The notes under the pieces: generated by a model
The model's input: the letters and a program-made list of their open reading frames with translations, nothing else
What the model was told of the DNA's origin: nothing
Database searches by the model: none
NCBI RefSeq assembly: GCF_001298445.1
Contig: NZ_CP012036.1
Span: forward strand, 3,873,351 to 3,937,350
Source: Nostoc piscinale CENA21
GTDB taxonomy: Bacteria > Cyanobacteriota > Cyanobacteriia > Cyanobacteriales > Nostocaceae
Length of the DNA stretch: 64,000 nt
Direction: 5' to 3'
Program-made: the position numbers and the translations under genes
Shown here: in pieces, positions 45,697 through 54,812 of the stretch
Layout: each line of letters starts with the position of its first letter
Position numbering within the stretch: the stretch's first letter is position 1

Positions 45697-47784
45697 ATGA
45701 AAACTTTTCCATCTTGCTTTGGTAAGAGTAAGCAAAATAAATTAGTTCGTTTGGGATTGTCGGCATTGACAGCTTTAGCCATCACAGGCGGTATACATTC
45801 AGTTAATGCAACTTCCCTAAAAACCCAAAATTCAGCAGAAATCGCTTCAGCATCAGTCAATCTCAGCCAAACACAAGCCGTTACTAATCAGCCTTCCTAT
45901 CAAGCAATGCAGATAGCACCATTGATTCCTATAGTGGTACTTGGTGGCGTTGTTATATTTGTGCCGTTGTTTTTTGGCGGACTCGTAGTGATTGGCGAAC
46001 GGGAAGTTGGCATTGTCGTGAAAAAATTTGCCCTTTCTGGACGCGGACTGCCAGCCGGACGATTGATTGCCCTCAACGGTGAAGCTGGTTTACAAGCTGA
46101 TACCCTTGCACCGGGTTGGCACTGGGGTTACTGGCCTTGGCAATATTCCGTTCGCAAAGAACCTGTAGTGGTAGTACCTCAAGGTGAAATCGCCTTGATT
46201 GTATCCGCAGATGGCGCATCCAACCCACCAGAAAGGATTTTGGGCAAAATTGTCGATTGCGATAATTTCCAAGATGCACGCAAGTTTCTGACCAATGGCG
46301 GCGAAAAGGGTCGTCAAATGAGTTTCTTGACTGCTGGTACTTACCGCATTAATACTGCACTGTTTCGCGTCATTATGGCGGCTAATGCCAAACACAATGA
46401 TATGCAGGCAGAACAGTTGCGGGTGTATAGTGTGGCATCAGATAAAGTCGGCATTGTCACCACTTTGGATGGTTTACCGATTCCGGCTGGTGAAATCGCA
46501 GGGCCGATGATTCCCGGACACGACAATTTCCAGAATGGGCAAAAATTCCTCGATGCTGGTGGTAGACGAGGTTTGCAAGAGCAAATTTTACTGTCTGGTT
46601 CGTGGAACCTGAACCCTTGGTTTGTGCAGGTTGAGCAAGTCCCAATGTCTGAAATCCCGATTGGCTATGTGGGTGTGGTGATTTCTTTCGTTGGTCAATC
46701 TCAAGAAGATGTCAGTGGCGCAACTTTTACGCATGGTAACTTGGTGAATCCCGGACACAAGGGTGTGTGGATAGAACCGTTGTACCCAGGTAAGCATCCT
46801 GTCAACTCTCGAATTATGAAAATTGAGTTGGTTCCCACGACTAACATTGTGTTGAATTGGTCAAGTCGTACCGAACGCCACAGTTATGATGCTCATTTGG
46901 CTTCTTTGACAGTGCGATCGCGCGATGGTTTTGCCTTTGATTTAGAAGTCGCCCAAATTATTCACGTAGGCGCTTTGGATGCACCAAAGGTAATTTCCCG
47001 TGTGGGTTCAATGCAAAATTTAGTTGACCATGTATTAGAACCGACTATTGGTAACTATTTCCGCAACTCCGCCCAAGATTACACTGTACTTGACTTTCTC
47101 ACCGCCCGGAGCGATCGCCAAGCAGAAGCGGCTGAATATATTCGCGCCGCATTACGCGCCTATGACGTGCAAGCAATTGACACTTTAATCGGTGATATTC
47201 AACCGCCAGCATCCTTGATGCAAACCCAAACTGACCGCAAAATTGCTGAAGAACAACGCAAAACTTACGAAGTGCAGCAGGTAGCCCAAACCCAACGTCA
47301 GCTACTAGTTAGGGAAACAGCATTGGCTGATATCCAACAAGAAATGGTGAAATCAGAAAAAAGCGTCCAAATTGCGGAACTCAAAGCCCAAGCTCAAATT
47401 CAACACGCTACTGGGGACGCAGAAGGAATCAAACTACGGGCTATAGCCGAAGCCGAAGGAATCCGCGCCACAGGTAACGCCAAAGCCGAAACCTACCGCG
47501 CTGGTGTGGAAGCCTTGGGACAACAAGGTTATACAGCTATGCAACTAATGCAAATTATCGGCGATCGCAACGTCCGGTTGATACCAGAAGTTTTGGTCAG
47601 TGGTAACGGTAGTAATAATGGCTTGGTCGATGGTTTACTTTCAATGATTTTGTGGAATCAAACCGCCAAGCAAGGTGAAGTCACACCCACATCTTTACAT
47701 CCGCATCCAATAGTTGTGAATAACCCATCAGTTTCACCAAATAATCACTCGCCGATAGTTGCGGAGTTACCAACGGATAAGTAA
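45697..47784 (+). CDS. SPFH/flotillin-like membrane protein
   Basis: 695 aa from ATG 45697 (a TTG 21 bases earlier is less likely). Two hydrophobic segments near the N-terminus (about 16-33 and 72-97), then an SPFH/band 7 region in several parts (VVIGEREVGIVVKKF, IPIGYVGVVISFVG, VRSRDGFAFDLEVAQIIHV), then a long charged coiled coil (about 500-610, AEEQRKTYEVQQVAQTQRQ) and an Ala/Glu-rich stretch common in flotillins. Flotillins build membrane microdomain scaffolds. A stand-alone gene, with a strong hairpin after it. Confidence 0.85.
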   Translation: MKTFPSCFGKSKQNKLVRLGLSALTALAITGGIHSVNATSLKTQNSAEIASASVNLSQTQAVTNQPSYQAMQIAPLIPIVVLGGVVIFVPLFFGGLVVIGEREVGIVVKKFALSGRGLPAGRLIALNGEAGLQADTLAPGWHWGYWPWQYSVRKEPVVVVPQGEIALIVSADGASNPPERILGKIVDCDNFQDARKFLTNGGEKGRQMSFLTAGTYRINTALFRVIMAANAKHNDMQAEQLRVYSVASDKVGIVTTLDGLPIPAGEIAGPMIPGHDNFQNGQKFLDAGGRRGLQEQILLSGSWNLNPWFVQVEQVPMSEIPIGYVGVVISFVGQSQEDVSGATFTHGNLVNPGHKGVWIEPLYPGKHPVNSRIMKIELVPTTNIVLNWSSRTERHSYDAHLASLTVRSRDGFAFDLEVAQIIHVGALDAPKVISRVGSMQNLVDHVLEPTIGNYFRNSAQDYTVLDFLTARSDRQAEAAEYIRAALRAYDVQAIDTLIGDIQPPASLMQTQTDRKIAEEQRKTYEVQQVAQTQRQLLVRETALADIQQEMVKSEKSVQIAELKAQAQIQHATGDAEGIKLRAIAEAEGIRATGNAKAETYRAGVEALGQQGYTAMQLMQIIGDRNVRLIPEVLVSGNGSNNGLVDGLLSMILWNQTAKQGEVTPTSLHPHPIVVNNPSVSPNNHSPIVAELPTDK

Positions 47785-47809
47785 TCCCAATTTGGAATTC
47801 GTGAGCGAT

Positions 47810-47844
47810 AAGATACCCGACTTCTTTGAGAAGTCGGGTATCTT
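47810..47844. terminator. Hairpin between convergent genes (second member of the family)
   Basis: Perfect 15-bp stem around a TTTGA loop: AAGATACCCGACTTC (47810-47824) with its complement (47830-47844). It stands 26 bases after the flotillin stop, between convergent genes. Confidence 0.75.
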
Positions 47845-48049
47845 GACATTTAGATTAATCTGAGTTCGGGATAAGAAAATGGACAGATAGCAAGATGAAA
47901 ATAACGTCAAAGTCAGCAACCTGCTCTGTGTTTAGTTTAGATTCTTTATTCTGCCATGTAGATGATTTCCGCAAAGCATTTGAAGTGCAATGGCACAAAA
48001 ATTAAGACATTATTTATTTCAAAAATACTTTCTTAAATTTGTGATGTCC

Positions 48050-48087
48050 GTGATACAGATAATTTATTCCTAAATAATCTGTATCAC
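48050..48087. repeat. 17-bp near-perfect palindrome with 4-base loop
   Basis: GTGATACAGATAATTTA (48050-48066), TTCC, TAAATAATCTGTATCAC (48071-48087), a single mismatch. It lies between the convergent flotillin and minus-strand genes and can form a long hairpin or bind a dimeric regulator. No other copy is seen in the window. Confidence 0.65.
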
Positions 48088-48118
48088 ACTTTTAGTGAAT
48101 TGGTATTACTAATTGATT

Positions 48119-48147
48119 AAAAACCCCCCTAGCCAACTAGGAGGGGG
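48119..48147 (-). terminator. Rho-independent terminator (minus strand)
   Basis: On the minus strand CCCCCTCCTAG pairs with CTAGGGGGG across a short loop and is followed by TTTTT. It ends the minus-strand gene at 48192. Confidence 0.8.
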
Positions 48148-48191
48148 AAAATATTATTTGATGTAATTAGACATAGAATGTCTAGCAAATA

Positions 48192-48814
48192 TTAGTCAAT
48201 GATTTGTGGGCTAGGAATTTGCGCGTCGATATCTGCCTGAGATAACGTAGGGAGCAACCAGTTACCTTCACCAGCCTTGAAAACTTTGGCAGGTGCAACA
48301 TTCAATTCAATTGCACCAGTAGCTAGATCAGTTCTAGCAATTGACTGCGTACCATCGACAAACTTCACAGCAATTGGTTCAGTTAACTCTTGTGCTTGAG
48401 CAGTCGGACTTAAAACTACCTGAGAACCTGCGGGTAAGTATATACCATCACAATCCCAATCATCATCTGTGATTTGCCCTGCTGCCAAAAAGTAAAGTTG
48501 TGTTGAATATTTTTTCGGTTTATTAGCATAAACACCCAAAGTTCTTCCGGTTTCATTACGGCATTGCGCCCGCTTCTTAGCCGTTTCCATCACATACTTC
48601 TGAGACTGCAATTGTGATAATTTTTCTTGAAATTGTTCGGGCGTATAGCAGCTTGTTCGGGGTTATCTCTCACACTGAGAAGTTGATAGAGTGCTTGAGT
48701 TACCTCAGCATAGTCAGCCCCTTTAGTGAAATCCTTGCCTGCCCAAGAAGGTTGAGCAATTGTCAGATTCAAGATAAACACGAAAGCGACAAGAATAATT
48801 TTGATGAACTGCAT
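48192..48814 (-). pseudogene. Secreted hypothetical protein, frameshifted (one base lost)
   Basis: The joined product would be about 207 aa. A signal peptide ends at PSWA (about residue 25). The frame changes near 48650: the first part ends in DNPEQAA, and the second continues with YTPEQFQEKLSQLQSQKYV, so one base is missing, not in a homopolymer. The rest (QCRNETGRTLGVYANKPK, DCDGIYLPAGSQVVLSP) is a soluble periplasmic-type protein of unknown role. The signal peptide resembles that of the next gene upstream, 48953-49258. Confidence 0.65.
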
Positions 48815-48952
48815 ATTTTTCTCCTGGAATTGAGATTATTGGTAATTAGATTGGGCAATTAATAATTGCTTAATAATTGAATAAAAGAGTAAAGAGACAG
48901 AATTAAAGCAAGGCTAAGAAAGCTTTTTGATGATTTTTGTATAAGTCTTGAT

Positions 48953-49258
48953 TTAGCGTAATACAGACTCTTGAATCTTAGGAAAACTCTCTAGCTTATT
49001 AGGATTCACCCAGCGATTAATAAATTCATGGTTTTTGCGTATCTTAATTTGCACTTGTTTAGGGCTTAATTTAACTACCTCAGCAGGAATTTTTTGCACA
49101 TCAGTATCAGAACGCGCCTTGTAAAGCCAGATAACTTTTTGACCAACTTCAAATTTGTGAGGATAATTAACTAAAGAAATATGAGTGTCTGCCCAAGAAG
49201 GAAATGCAACTACTAAATTTATTAAAATCATTAAAACCGTTAAAGAAAAAGCTTTCAT
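48953..49258 (-). CDS. Small secreted hypothetical protein
   Basis: 101 aa. Signal peptide ends at PSWA (about residue 23). The mature part is short and beta-rich with a KVIWLYKARS...AEVVKLSPKQVQIKI pattern like an SH3- or Tudor-like barrel, then a basic RWVNPNKL end. Function unknown. It is read in the same direction as the CadD-like gene (11 bases upstream), so the two probably share a transcript. Confidence 0.7.
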   Translation of the reverse strand: MKAFSLTVLMILINLVVAFPSWADTHISLVNYPHKFEVGQKVIWLYKARSDTDVQKIPAEVVKLSPKQVQIKIRKNHEFINRWVNPNKLESFPKIQESVLR

Positions 49259-49269
49259 GTTTTTGGCAA

Positions 49270-49974
49270 TTACAAAATTTGAGTTTTAAATTTGGAAGTT
49301 TGAATTATTTTGAGTAATCCCATTAAACATAAACAAGTTACTGTCAAAGCAATTGGAGTCAGCGAAGCACTATCTAAGATAATAAACACGCCTAAGCCTA
49401 TCAATACAAAGGGAACAAAACTATTGCCATAACGGGTTAACAAATTGGCGATCGCACTTTGGCAAGTCAGTTTATAAGTCACGTAACACCAAACGCCTAC
49501 CAGCAATAAGAAGACTGTAATAATTAATAGCAACTCCAAAACAGTACTATTAGCGAATAATGGCATATAAATGCCTACATTATCACTGCCGTTTGCAATG
49601 GTAATAGCCGCCACACTATAAGCTTGAGGAGATAAAAAACTAGCGACAGTAGAAGAATGAGACAATTCTATTTCTGATTCTACATCAGATGAAGAATTAA
49701 TTTCGGGATTAAACAAACGATTTAATCCAATAGTAATTGGCACTAAACCCAAAAGCCCAATCCAATGAGATGGTAATATCAACCCTCCTAGAAAACCAAA
49801 TAGGCTAGCAATAACTAGAGTACAGAAGCCTAGGTACTGACCAATTACAATATGCCGACGGCTGAAAGTGGCATTTGCCTGAGAGAATAACAGCGTGAGA
49901 ATAACTAAATCATCTAGGTTGGTAGCTGTAAAAGCCGTGATTCCGGTGGGGATAGCTGTAATAATTTCGTTCAT
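49270..49974 (-). CDS. CadD-family cadmium-resistance/heavy-metal transporter-like membrane protein
   Basis: 234 aa with six or seven predicted membrane helices. The N-terminus TNLDDLVILTLLFSQ and the repeat-like TIANGSDNVGIYMPLFA segment both carry the acidic residues (NLDD and NGSDN) that are shared in the CadD/LysE-like superfamily. CadD proteins were linked to cadmium resistance in Gram-positives; the cargo here is unproven. It is followed 11 bases later by the small secreted gene. Confidence 0.85.
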   Translation of the reverse strand: MNEIITAIPTGITAFTATNLDDLVILTLLFSQANATFSRRHIVIGQYLGFCTLVIASLFGFLGGLILPSHWIGLLGLVPITIGLNRLFNPEINSSSDVESEIELSHSSTVASFLSPQAYSVAAITIANGSDNVGIYMPLFANSTVLELLLIITVFLLLVGVWCYVTYKLTCQSAIANLLTRYGNSFVPFVLIGLGVFIILDSASLTPIALTVTCLCLMGLLKIIQTSKFKTQIL

Positions 49975-50304
49975 TTTTATCTCTTCTCAATTTTATTGCT
50001 GATAATGTTTCGAGTAGCGTTCGTTGATGTCTGCAAATTCTGAGGAAATTGCTATTTAATGAAGCGTGCAGATATAGCATCTCCAATCCAATTGGTAAGC
50101 TGTGTCTACTGGGAATAAAGTACAAAAAGTATAATTTCTCTTGATGAACTTCCTTACCAAAGGAAAATATTATTCTCGATTGGTAAACTTCAAAAGCGGC
50201 TTTTATTTAGCCTCAGATATTTCAGGAGCAAACCTACAAATGAATCGAGTCAAGTAAAATGCAGGTTCTTATCTGGTACTCAAAGAAGAACTTATGGTTC
50301 GCTA
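49975..50304. other. Intergenic region
   Basis: 330 bases upstream of the CadD-like gene. AT-rich; no ORF, repeat or RNA gene is supported. Confidence 0.4.
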
Positions 50305-50937
50305 TTATTGGCGAGTCAGCTTTTCAACAACTTTATTGTTATCGCCTACTGGTTGGTCAACAGAAAAATATTTATTGCTGGAACTTTGTTTAGCAAATTT
50401 GCTGTTAGTTTGAATGTGCATTCCTGGTAAAAGAGCTACTTTAACTTCTTTATTCTCTTTCGGAGTATGCACTAAAGTAACTTTAAGTTCATTGATAACT
50501 TGTTGTTGTTCTTTGATAATTTGAGTTAGTTCATTGAGCTTTTGAGAGTGTAATTCATCCAATTTTTGATGTAACAATTCAATATTTTGACTAGCTCTCA
50601 GATTCACTTGGTGGTCGATTTCGGCATTTCTGCGGTCAGTGTCAGACTGGCGATTCTGACTCATTAATACAATTGGTGCAGTATAGGCCGAAGCAAATGA
50701 AAACACCAAGTTGAGCATAATAAAAGGTGACTCATCCCAGTGAGGAACTCCTGGTGCCAAGTTCATTCCCACCCATCCTGCTAAGACAGTGCTTTGGCAA
50801 ATCAGAAATTTCCAAGAGCCTACATGGCTCGCTAATTTATCGGCAAGCCGCTGTCCGCGTGTTAATTGCTCTGTGGATGTATTTTCAATTACTTTTACAT
50901 CAACGCTATTTGATAATGTTTTTTTGGTGGTATTCAT
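50305..50937 (-). CDS. DUF1003 membrane protein
   Basis: 210 aa. Residues about 25-125 match DUF1003: LTRGQRLADKLASHVGSWKFLI, then two membrane helices (about 42-62, 72-92) and the QNRQSDTDRRNAEIDHQVN loop. The C-terminal third is a coiled coil (ELLHQKLDELHSQKLNELT...). The role of this widespread family is not known. Confidence 0.85.
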   Translation of the reverse strand: MNTTKKTLSNSVDVKVIENTSTEQLTRGQRLADKLASHVGSWKFLICQSTVLAGWVGMNLAPGVPHWDESPFIMLNLVFSFASAYTAPIVLMSQNRQSDTDRRNAEIDHQVNLRASQNIELLHQKLDELHSQKLNELTQIIKEQQQVINELKVTLVHTPKENKEVKVALLPGMHIQTNSKFAKQSSSNKYFSVDQPVGDNNKVVEKLTRQ

Positions 50938-51114
50938 GTTGCACCTCTTTGGGTAATTCAGTATTTGTTTGGGTTGATACTTTTAAATTACGCTTTCCCA
51001 AAGATAGAAGCAAATATTCTTTTTTGTTTTAACGATAAACAAAAGTGATTGTTTCTGAAATATTGGCAAGCAGGGGAAAATCTCAGCGATCGTATGACGA
51101 ATTTTTTGTAGGCT

Positions 51115-51457
51115 TATCCCTCTTCTGTCACTTTCCGGGTATTGTGAATAAAAGAATAAAAAAAGAAAACATTGAAACTGAGCAGCCAAGAACCCGTCAT
51201 ATTGATTTTTCTAATCATCAACAATGGAATCATGAATCTGGATGGAAGAATGTTTTAAATAATCTGCGTCTAATCGTCTAACCACTCTTACTATTTTGGT
51301 TGATTTATCCCTGGCTCGATATTTTCCCTAATTCACAGTTATTAATGGGATTCAATCATTTAATTGCAGCCATGAATCAGTTTAAACCCTGTTATGCTTC
51401 TGGATGATTTAGCTTCTTTACTACTTGCTTATCCCGGAAAGTGACACAAGAGGGATA
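51115..51457 (+). mobile_element. 343-bp transposon remnant (MITE-like) with 25-bp inverted ends
   Basis: Left end 51115-51139 and right end 51433-51457 are inverted repeats of 25 bases with one mismatch (TATCCCTCTTCTGTCAC... at the left). Inside, a plus-strand frame reads the C-terminal end of a transposase: NIETEQPRTRHIDFSNHQ..., TAA at 51279, then PLLLFWLIYPWLDIF...FNHLIAAMNQFKP to the stop at about 51408. The frame is kept past the stop, so it is a decayed gene. No clear target-site duplication is seen. The element is inactive by itself but could be moved by a related transposase. Confidence 0.7.
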
Positions 51458-51468
51458 CTTCCAATTCC

Positions 51469-52707
51469 CTACTCCCTACTCCCTGCTTCATTCTTTTTCA
51501 TGATTTGCCAAGATTGTTGTGCGATCGCCCAATCTTCTTGGGTATGAATTACTAACACTCGCACTGTAGAATCAGGTGTGGCAATATCTTGATCAACAGG
51601 TTTATTTTGATTTTTTTCTGGGTCAATTTTCAAGCCCAAAAATCCAAAGGCTTCGCAGACGGCTTGACGAATCCCGGCTGATTTTTCTCCTACGCCTGCG
51701 GTAAATAACAATACATCTAATCCACCCAAACTAGCCAGCATCGCCCCAATTTCCGAACGCAGGCGATGGACGTACATATCCCAAGCGAGTTGGGCGCGTT
51801 CATTACCTTGGGCGATCGCATCAATAACTTGCGGTAAATCGCTGGAAACTCCAGAAATTCCACGTAATCCAGAAGCTTTATTTAATACATAATCCAAGCT
51901 TTCGGCTGAGTAATTAAATTGTCGCATTAGGTAAATTAAAATCCCTGGGTCGATGGAACCGCAACGACTACCCATCATTAACCCATCTAAAGGTGTGAAA
52001 CCCATTGTTGTATCAATACTGCGACCATCTTTAATTGCTGCTAAGGAACAACCGTTACCCAAGTGACAACTAATGATTCGCAACGATGCTAAATCTCGAC
52101 CAAGAATTTGCGCCGCCCGTCCAGAACAATATTGATGACTGATACCGTGAAACCCATAACGGCGAATACCTTGTTCTACCCATTCATAAGGGCCGGGATA
52201 AATCGCCGCCGCATCCGGGAGTGTGGAATGAAAACCCGTATCAAATACTGCCACTTGGGGAACTTCGCCTAAACTTTTCTCAATTGCTTCGATACCTTCT
52301 AAAGCTGCTGGATTATGTGCAGGTGCAAGGTTAGAAAGACGAGCGATCGCACCTTTAACTTCTTCAGTAACCACCACACTATGGCGGTAATCTTGCCCAC
52401 CATGAACTACACGATGTCCCACCACATCAATTTCTGACACTTCATTGACTACTTTAGTCGCACCACGACTGAGGGTATAAAGCATATAAGCCATGTGTGC
52501 TTGGCGAGAGTCACCATAAATCGATTCATGCAAAGTTTCACCGGAGGCTGTTTTAACCTCAATTTCTGCCGCACCCCGATCTTGAGTCCAGTTGACTTTG
52601 CCTTCCCATAGTGGTTTGGGTGCTTCTGGGGGTAAAGCATCATCAGCTATTTCATACAAACAACTTTTTTGACTGCTAGAGCCAGCATTTAGTACTAGGA
52701 TTTTCAT
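51469..52707 (-). CDS. ackA: Acetate kinase
   Basis: 412 aa. AckA makes ATP and acetate from acetyl phosphate. Motifs: VLNAGSSSQK at the N-terminus, GHRVVHGGQ, GFHGISHQY, CHLGNGCSL and LFTAGVGEKS, in order. The last residues (NEAGSRE) are encoded by an intergenic GGGAGTA-type repeat that has run into the end of the gene. It works with Xfp (58805-61186), which supplies the acetyl phosphate. Confidence 0.96.
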   Translation of the reverse strand: MKILVLNAGSSSQKSCLYEIADDALPPEAPKPLWEGKVNWTQDRGAAEIEVKTASGETLHESIYGDSRQAHMAYMLYTLSRGATKVVNEVSEIDVVGHRVVHGGQDYRHSVVVTEEVKGAIARLSNLAPAHNPAALEGIEAIEKSLGEVPQVAVFDTGFHSTLPDAAAIYPGPYEWVEQGIRRYGFHGISHQYCSGRAAQILGRDLASLRIISCHLGNGCSLAAIKDGRSIDTTMGFTPLDGLMMGSRCGSIDPGILIYLMRQFNYSAESLDYVLNKASGLRGISGVSSDLPQVIDAIAQGNERAQLAWDMYVHRLRSEIGAMLASLGGLDVLLFTAGVGEKSAGIRQAVCEAFGFLGLKIDPEKNQNKPVDQDIATPDSTVRVLVIHTQEDWAIAQQSWQIMKKNEAGSRE

Positions 52708-53033
52708 AACTTTGACCTGAAGTGCTGAGTGCTGAGTAAAAATACTAGTCCGACTTTCATGTTTGGCTTATGAAATAAGTCTCGCTGAGGTTAATGCGAT
52801 CGCCTTGAAAATTCTTCAACCTGCTGAAAGTGGCGGTGAACTAGAAAATTGTGCCATTTTGAGCTATGGATAAACCAAATTGAGTGACCATACTGCGGAA
52901 TAATCGCAATTTAGTCGCAAAAGCAAAGTTTTTTGAGAAATGCAATAGACTTTCATCTAATGTTAATCGAGATGTTTTTTGCTTTATTTTAAGCATCTAA
53001 GCGTTGTCAATGTTTTACAAAAAATAAATCTAT
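52708..53033. other. Divergent promoter region
   Basis: 326 bases between ackA and the ADA-like gene. Starts with an AGTGCTG tandem repeat (about 52720-52736); the rest is AT-rich. No ORF or RNA gene is seen. Confidence 0.4.
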
Positions 53034-54605
53034 ATGCCTAGACGAGCGCCCTTATATTTTTTTTTAGGAATATTAACGAGTTCTAGCTGTTTCATCTTCA
53101 GTGTATCAGCCCAAGTTCCATCTAATTCGCAGCAATCCTCAACTCGGAGTGAAGCTCAAGCTGCTAGTTGGTTTGAAGCCCATCGCTCCCAGCCAGCCGC
53201 TTTACGAGCATTTGTACAGCGAATGCCGAAGGGAGGAGATATTCACAGTCATCTAAGCGGGGCTGTGTATGCAGAACATTATCTAGAGTGGGGTGCAACC
53301 GATGGGTATTGTGTGAATCCACAAGCGGGGACTTTAGTTGAACCCAAGGCTTGTAATCAGGACAGTAGCTATTTTCCCGCCTCAGAATTGTTCAACCGAA
53401 CATCTGTTTATGATTCTCTAATAAATCGTTGGTCTACTCGTAACCTGCAATTTGCTGGAAAATCTGGACACGACCAATTTTTTGAAGCTTTTGCTGGATT
53501 TGGGACAATATCAGACTCTATGAGCCGTCGGGATGATATGGTTGCATCCGTAGCAAATCGGGCAGCTTCGCAGCATATTACTTATCTAGAGTTAATGCTG
53601 ACTGTTCAAGGGAGTGAAGTTCGACAGCTAGGGCGTGAAGTGGGTTGGAATCAAGACTTCAAAGAGATGCACAGTCAATTGCTCAAGCGAGGATTAACCA
53701 AGCTAGTGACACTTGGCTCTCAGCAATTAACACAGTTGGAGAGTGAAGTTGCGAAAACACTCAGTTGCGGCACTCCATCAGCACAGCCTGGATGTACAGT
53801 TACCGTGCGCTATTTACAGCAAACTACCAGAACAAAATCGCCGGTGGAAGTATTTGCTCAGTTAGCTTATGCTTTTGCACTGGCTTCATCCTCCAAGCAA
53901 GTAGTTGGGATTAATCTCGTCGCTCCAGAGGATCACCCGATCGCACTGCGTGACTACACCTTGCAAATGCAGATGCTACAATTTCTCAAACGCCAATATC
54001 CCAATATTAAGGTTTCACTTCATGCCGGAGAGTTAACCTTGGGGTTAGTTCCAACCGAGCATTTACGTTTTCATATTCGGCAAGCTGTAGAAGTAGCACA
54101 AGCATCTCGCATTGGACATGGTGTAGATATTCTGTTTGAAGAGCGTCCTTTTGAGTTGATGAAGCAGATGCAACAACGCGGCGTGTTGGTTGAAATCTGC
54201 CTGACTAGTAATGAGGTCATTTTGAATGTCCAGGGAAATCAGCATCCTTTTATGCAGTATTGGAAAGCTGGAGTACCAATGACTCTTGCTTCCGATGATG
54301 AAGGCATTTCCCGCATTGATTTGAGTCATGAGTATTTGTTAGCCGCAACAAGATATGGGCTGACATATAAAGACCTCAAGCGACTGGCTCGCAATAGCTT
54401 AGAATATAGTTTCGCTACCGGAAATAGTCTTTGGAAGTCCCCTGAATTTAAGGCAATGGTTCCCGCTTGTGCCAGCGATACCCCTGGTGATACCTCTGTT
54501 TCTTCAGGATGCAGTGCTTTTTTGCAAAAGAGCGATCGCGCAAGAATACAATGGCAACTAGAGTCGGAATTTACTCAGTTTGAATCTTTGGAAAACTGGC
54601 TTTGA
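53034..54605 (+). CDS. Secreted adenosine deaminase-like protein (ADGF/CECR1-type)
   Basis: 523 aa. Signal peptide ends near VSAQ (about residue 25). Zinc-site motifs of the adenosine deaminase superfamily: DIHSHLSGA, SLHAGELT, RIGHGVDI and ASDDEGISR are in order, with catalytic Glu and Asp present. The family deaminates adenosine to inosine; secreted forms are growth factors in animals and degrade external purines in bacteria. It breaks up the minus-strand carbohydrate cluster, reading in the other direction between ackA and tal. Confidence 0.87.
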   Translation: MPRRAPLYFFLGILTSSSCFIFSVSAQVPSNSQQSSTRSEAQAASWFEAHRSQPAALRAFVQRMPKGGDIHSHLSGAVYAEHYLEWGATDGYCVNPQAGTLVEPKACNQDSSYFPASELFNRTSVYDSLINRWSTRNLQFAGKSGHDQFFEAFAGFGTISDSMSRRDDMVASVANRAASQHITYLELMLTVQGSEVRQLGREVGWNQDFKEMHSQLLKRGLTKLVTLGSQQLTQLESEVAKTLSCGTPSAQPGCTVTVRYLQQTTRTKSPVEVFAQLAYAFALASSSKQVVGINLVAPEDHPIALRDYTLQMQMLQFLKRQYPNIKVSLHAGELTLGLVPTEHLRFHIRQAVEVAQASRIGHGVDILFEERPFELMKQMQQRGVLVEICLTSNEVILNVQGNQHPFMQYWKAGVPMTLASDDEGISRIDLSHEYLLAATRYGLTYKDLKRLARNSLEYSFATGNSLWKSPEFKAMVPACASDTPGDTSVSSGCSAFLQKSDRARIQWQLESEFTQFESLENWL

Positions 54606-54743
54606 TTGACTTTCCCAAAAATACTTTAATCCCACATTCCGCCTTCTCTTTTGTTAATTGGAGATGCAGAATGTGGGATTTGATTATGAAATCTAAATTC
54701 TAGTAGTTCGTCTCATTAGTTGTGAGAAGTTGGTGGTGGTCAA

Positions 54744-54772
54744 ATCCCCGACTTTTGATAAAAGTCGGGGAT
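54744..54772. terminator. Hairpin between convergent genes (third member of the family)
   Basis: Perfect 13-bp stem ATCCCCGACTTTT (54744-54756) with its complement (54760-54772), 3-base loop. It stands between the convergent ADA-like and tal genes. Confidence 0.75.
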
Positions 54773-54812
54773 CTAGCAACCCAACAAAATTAATTCAATA
54801 GACTACTCGTGG

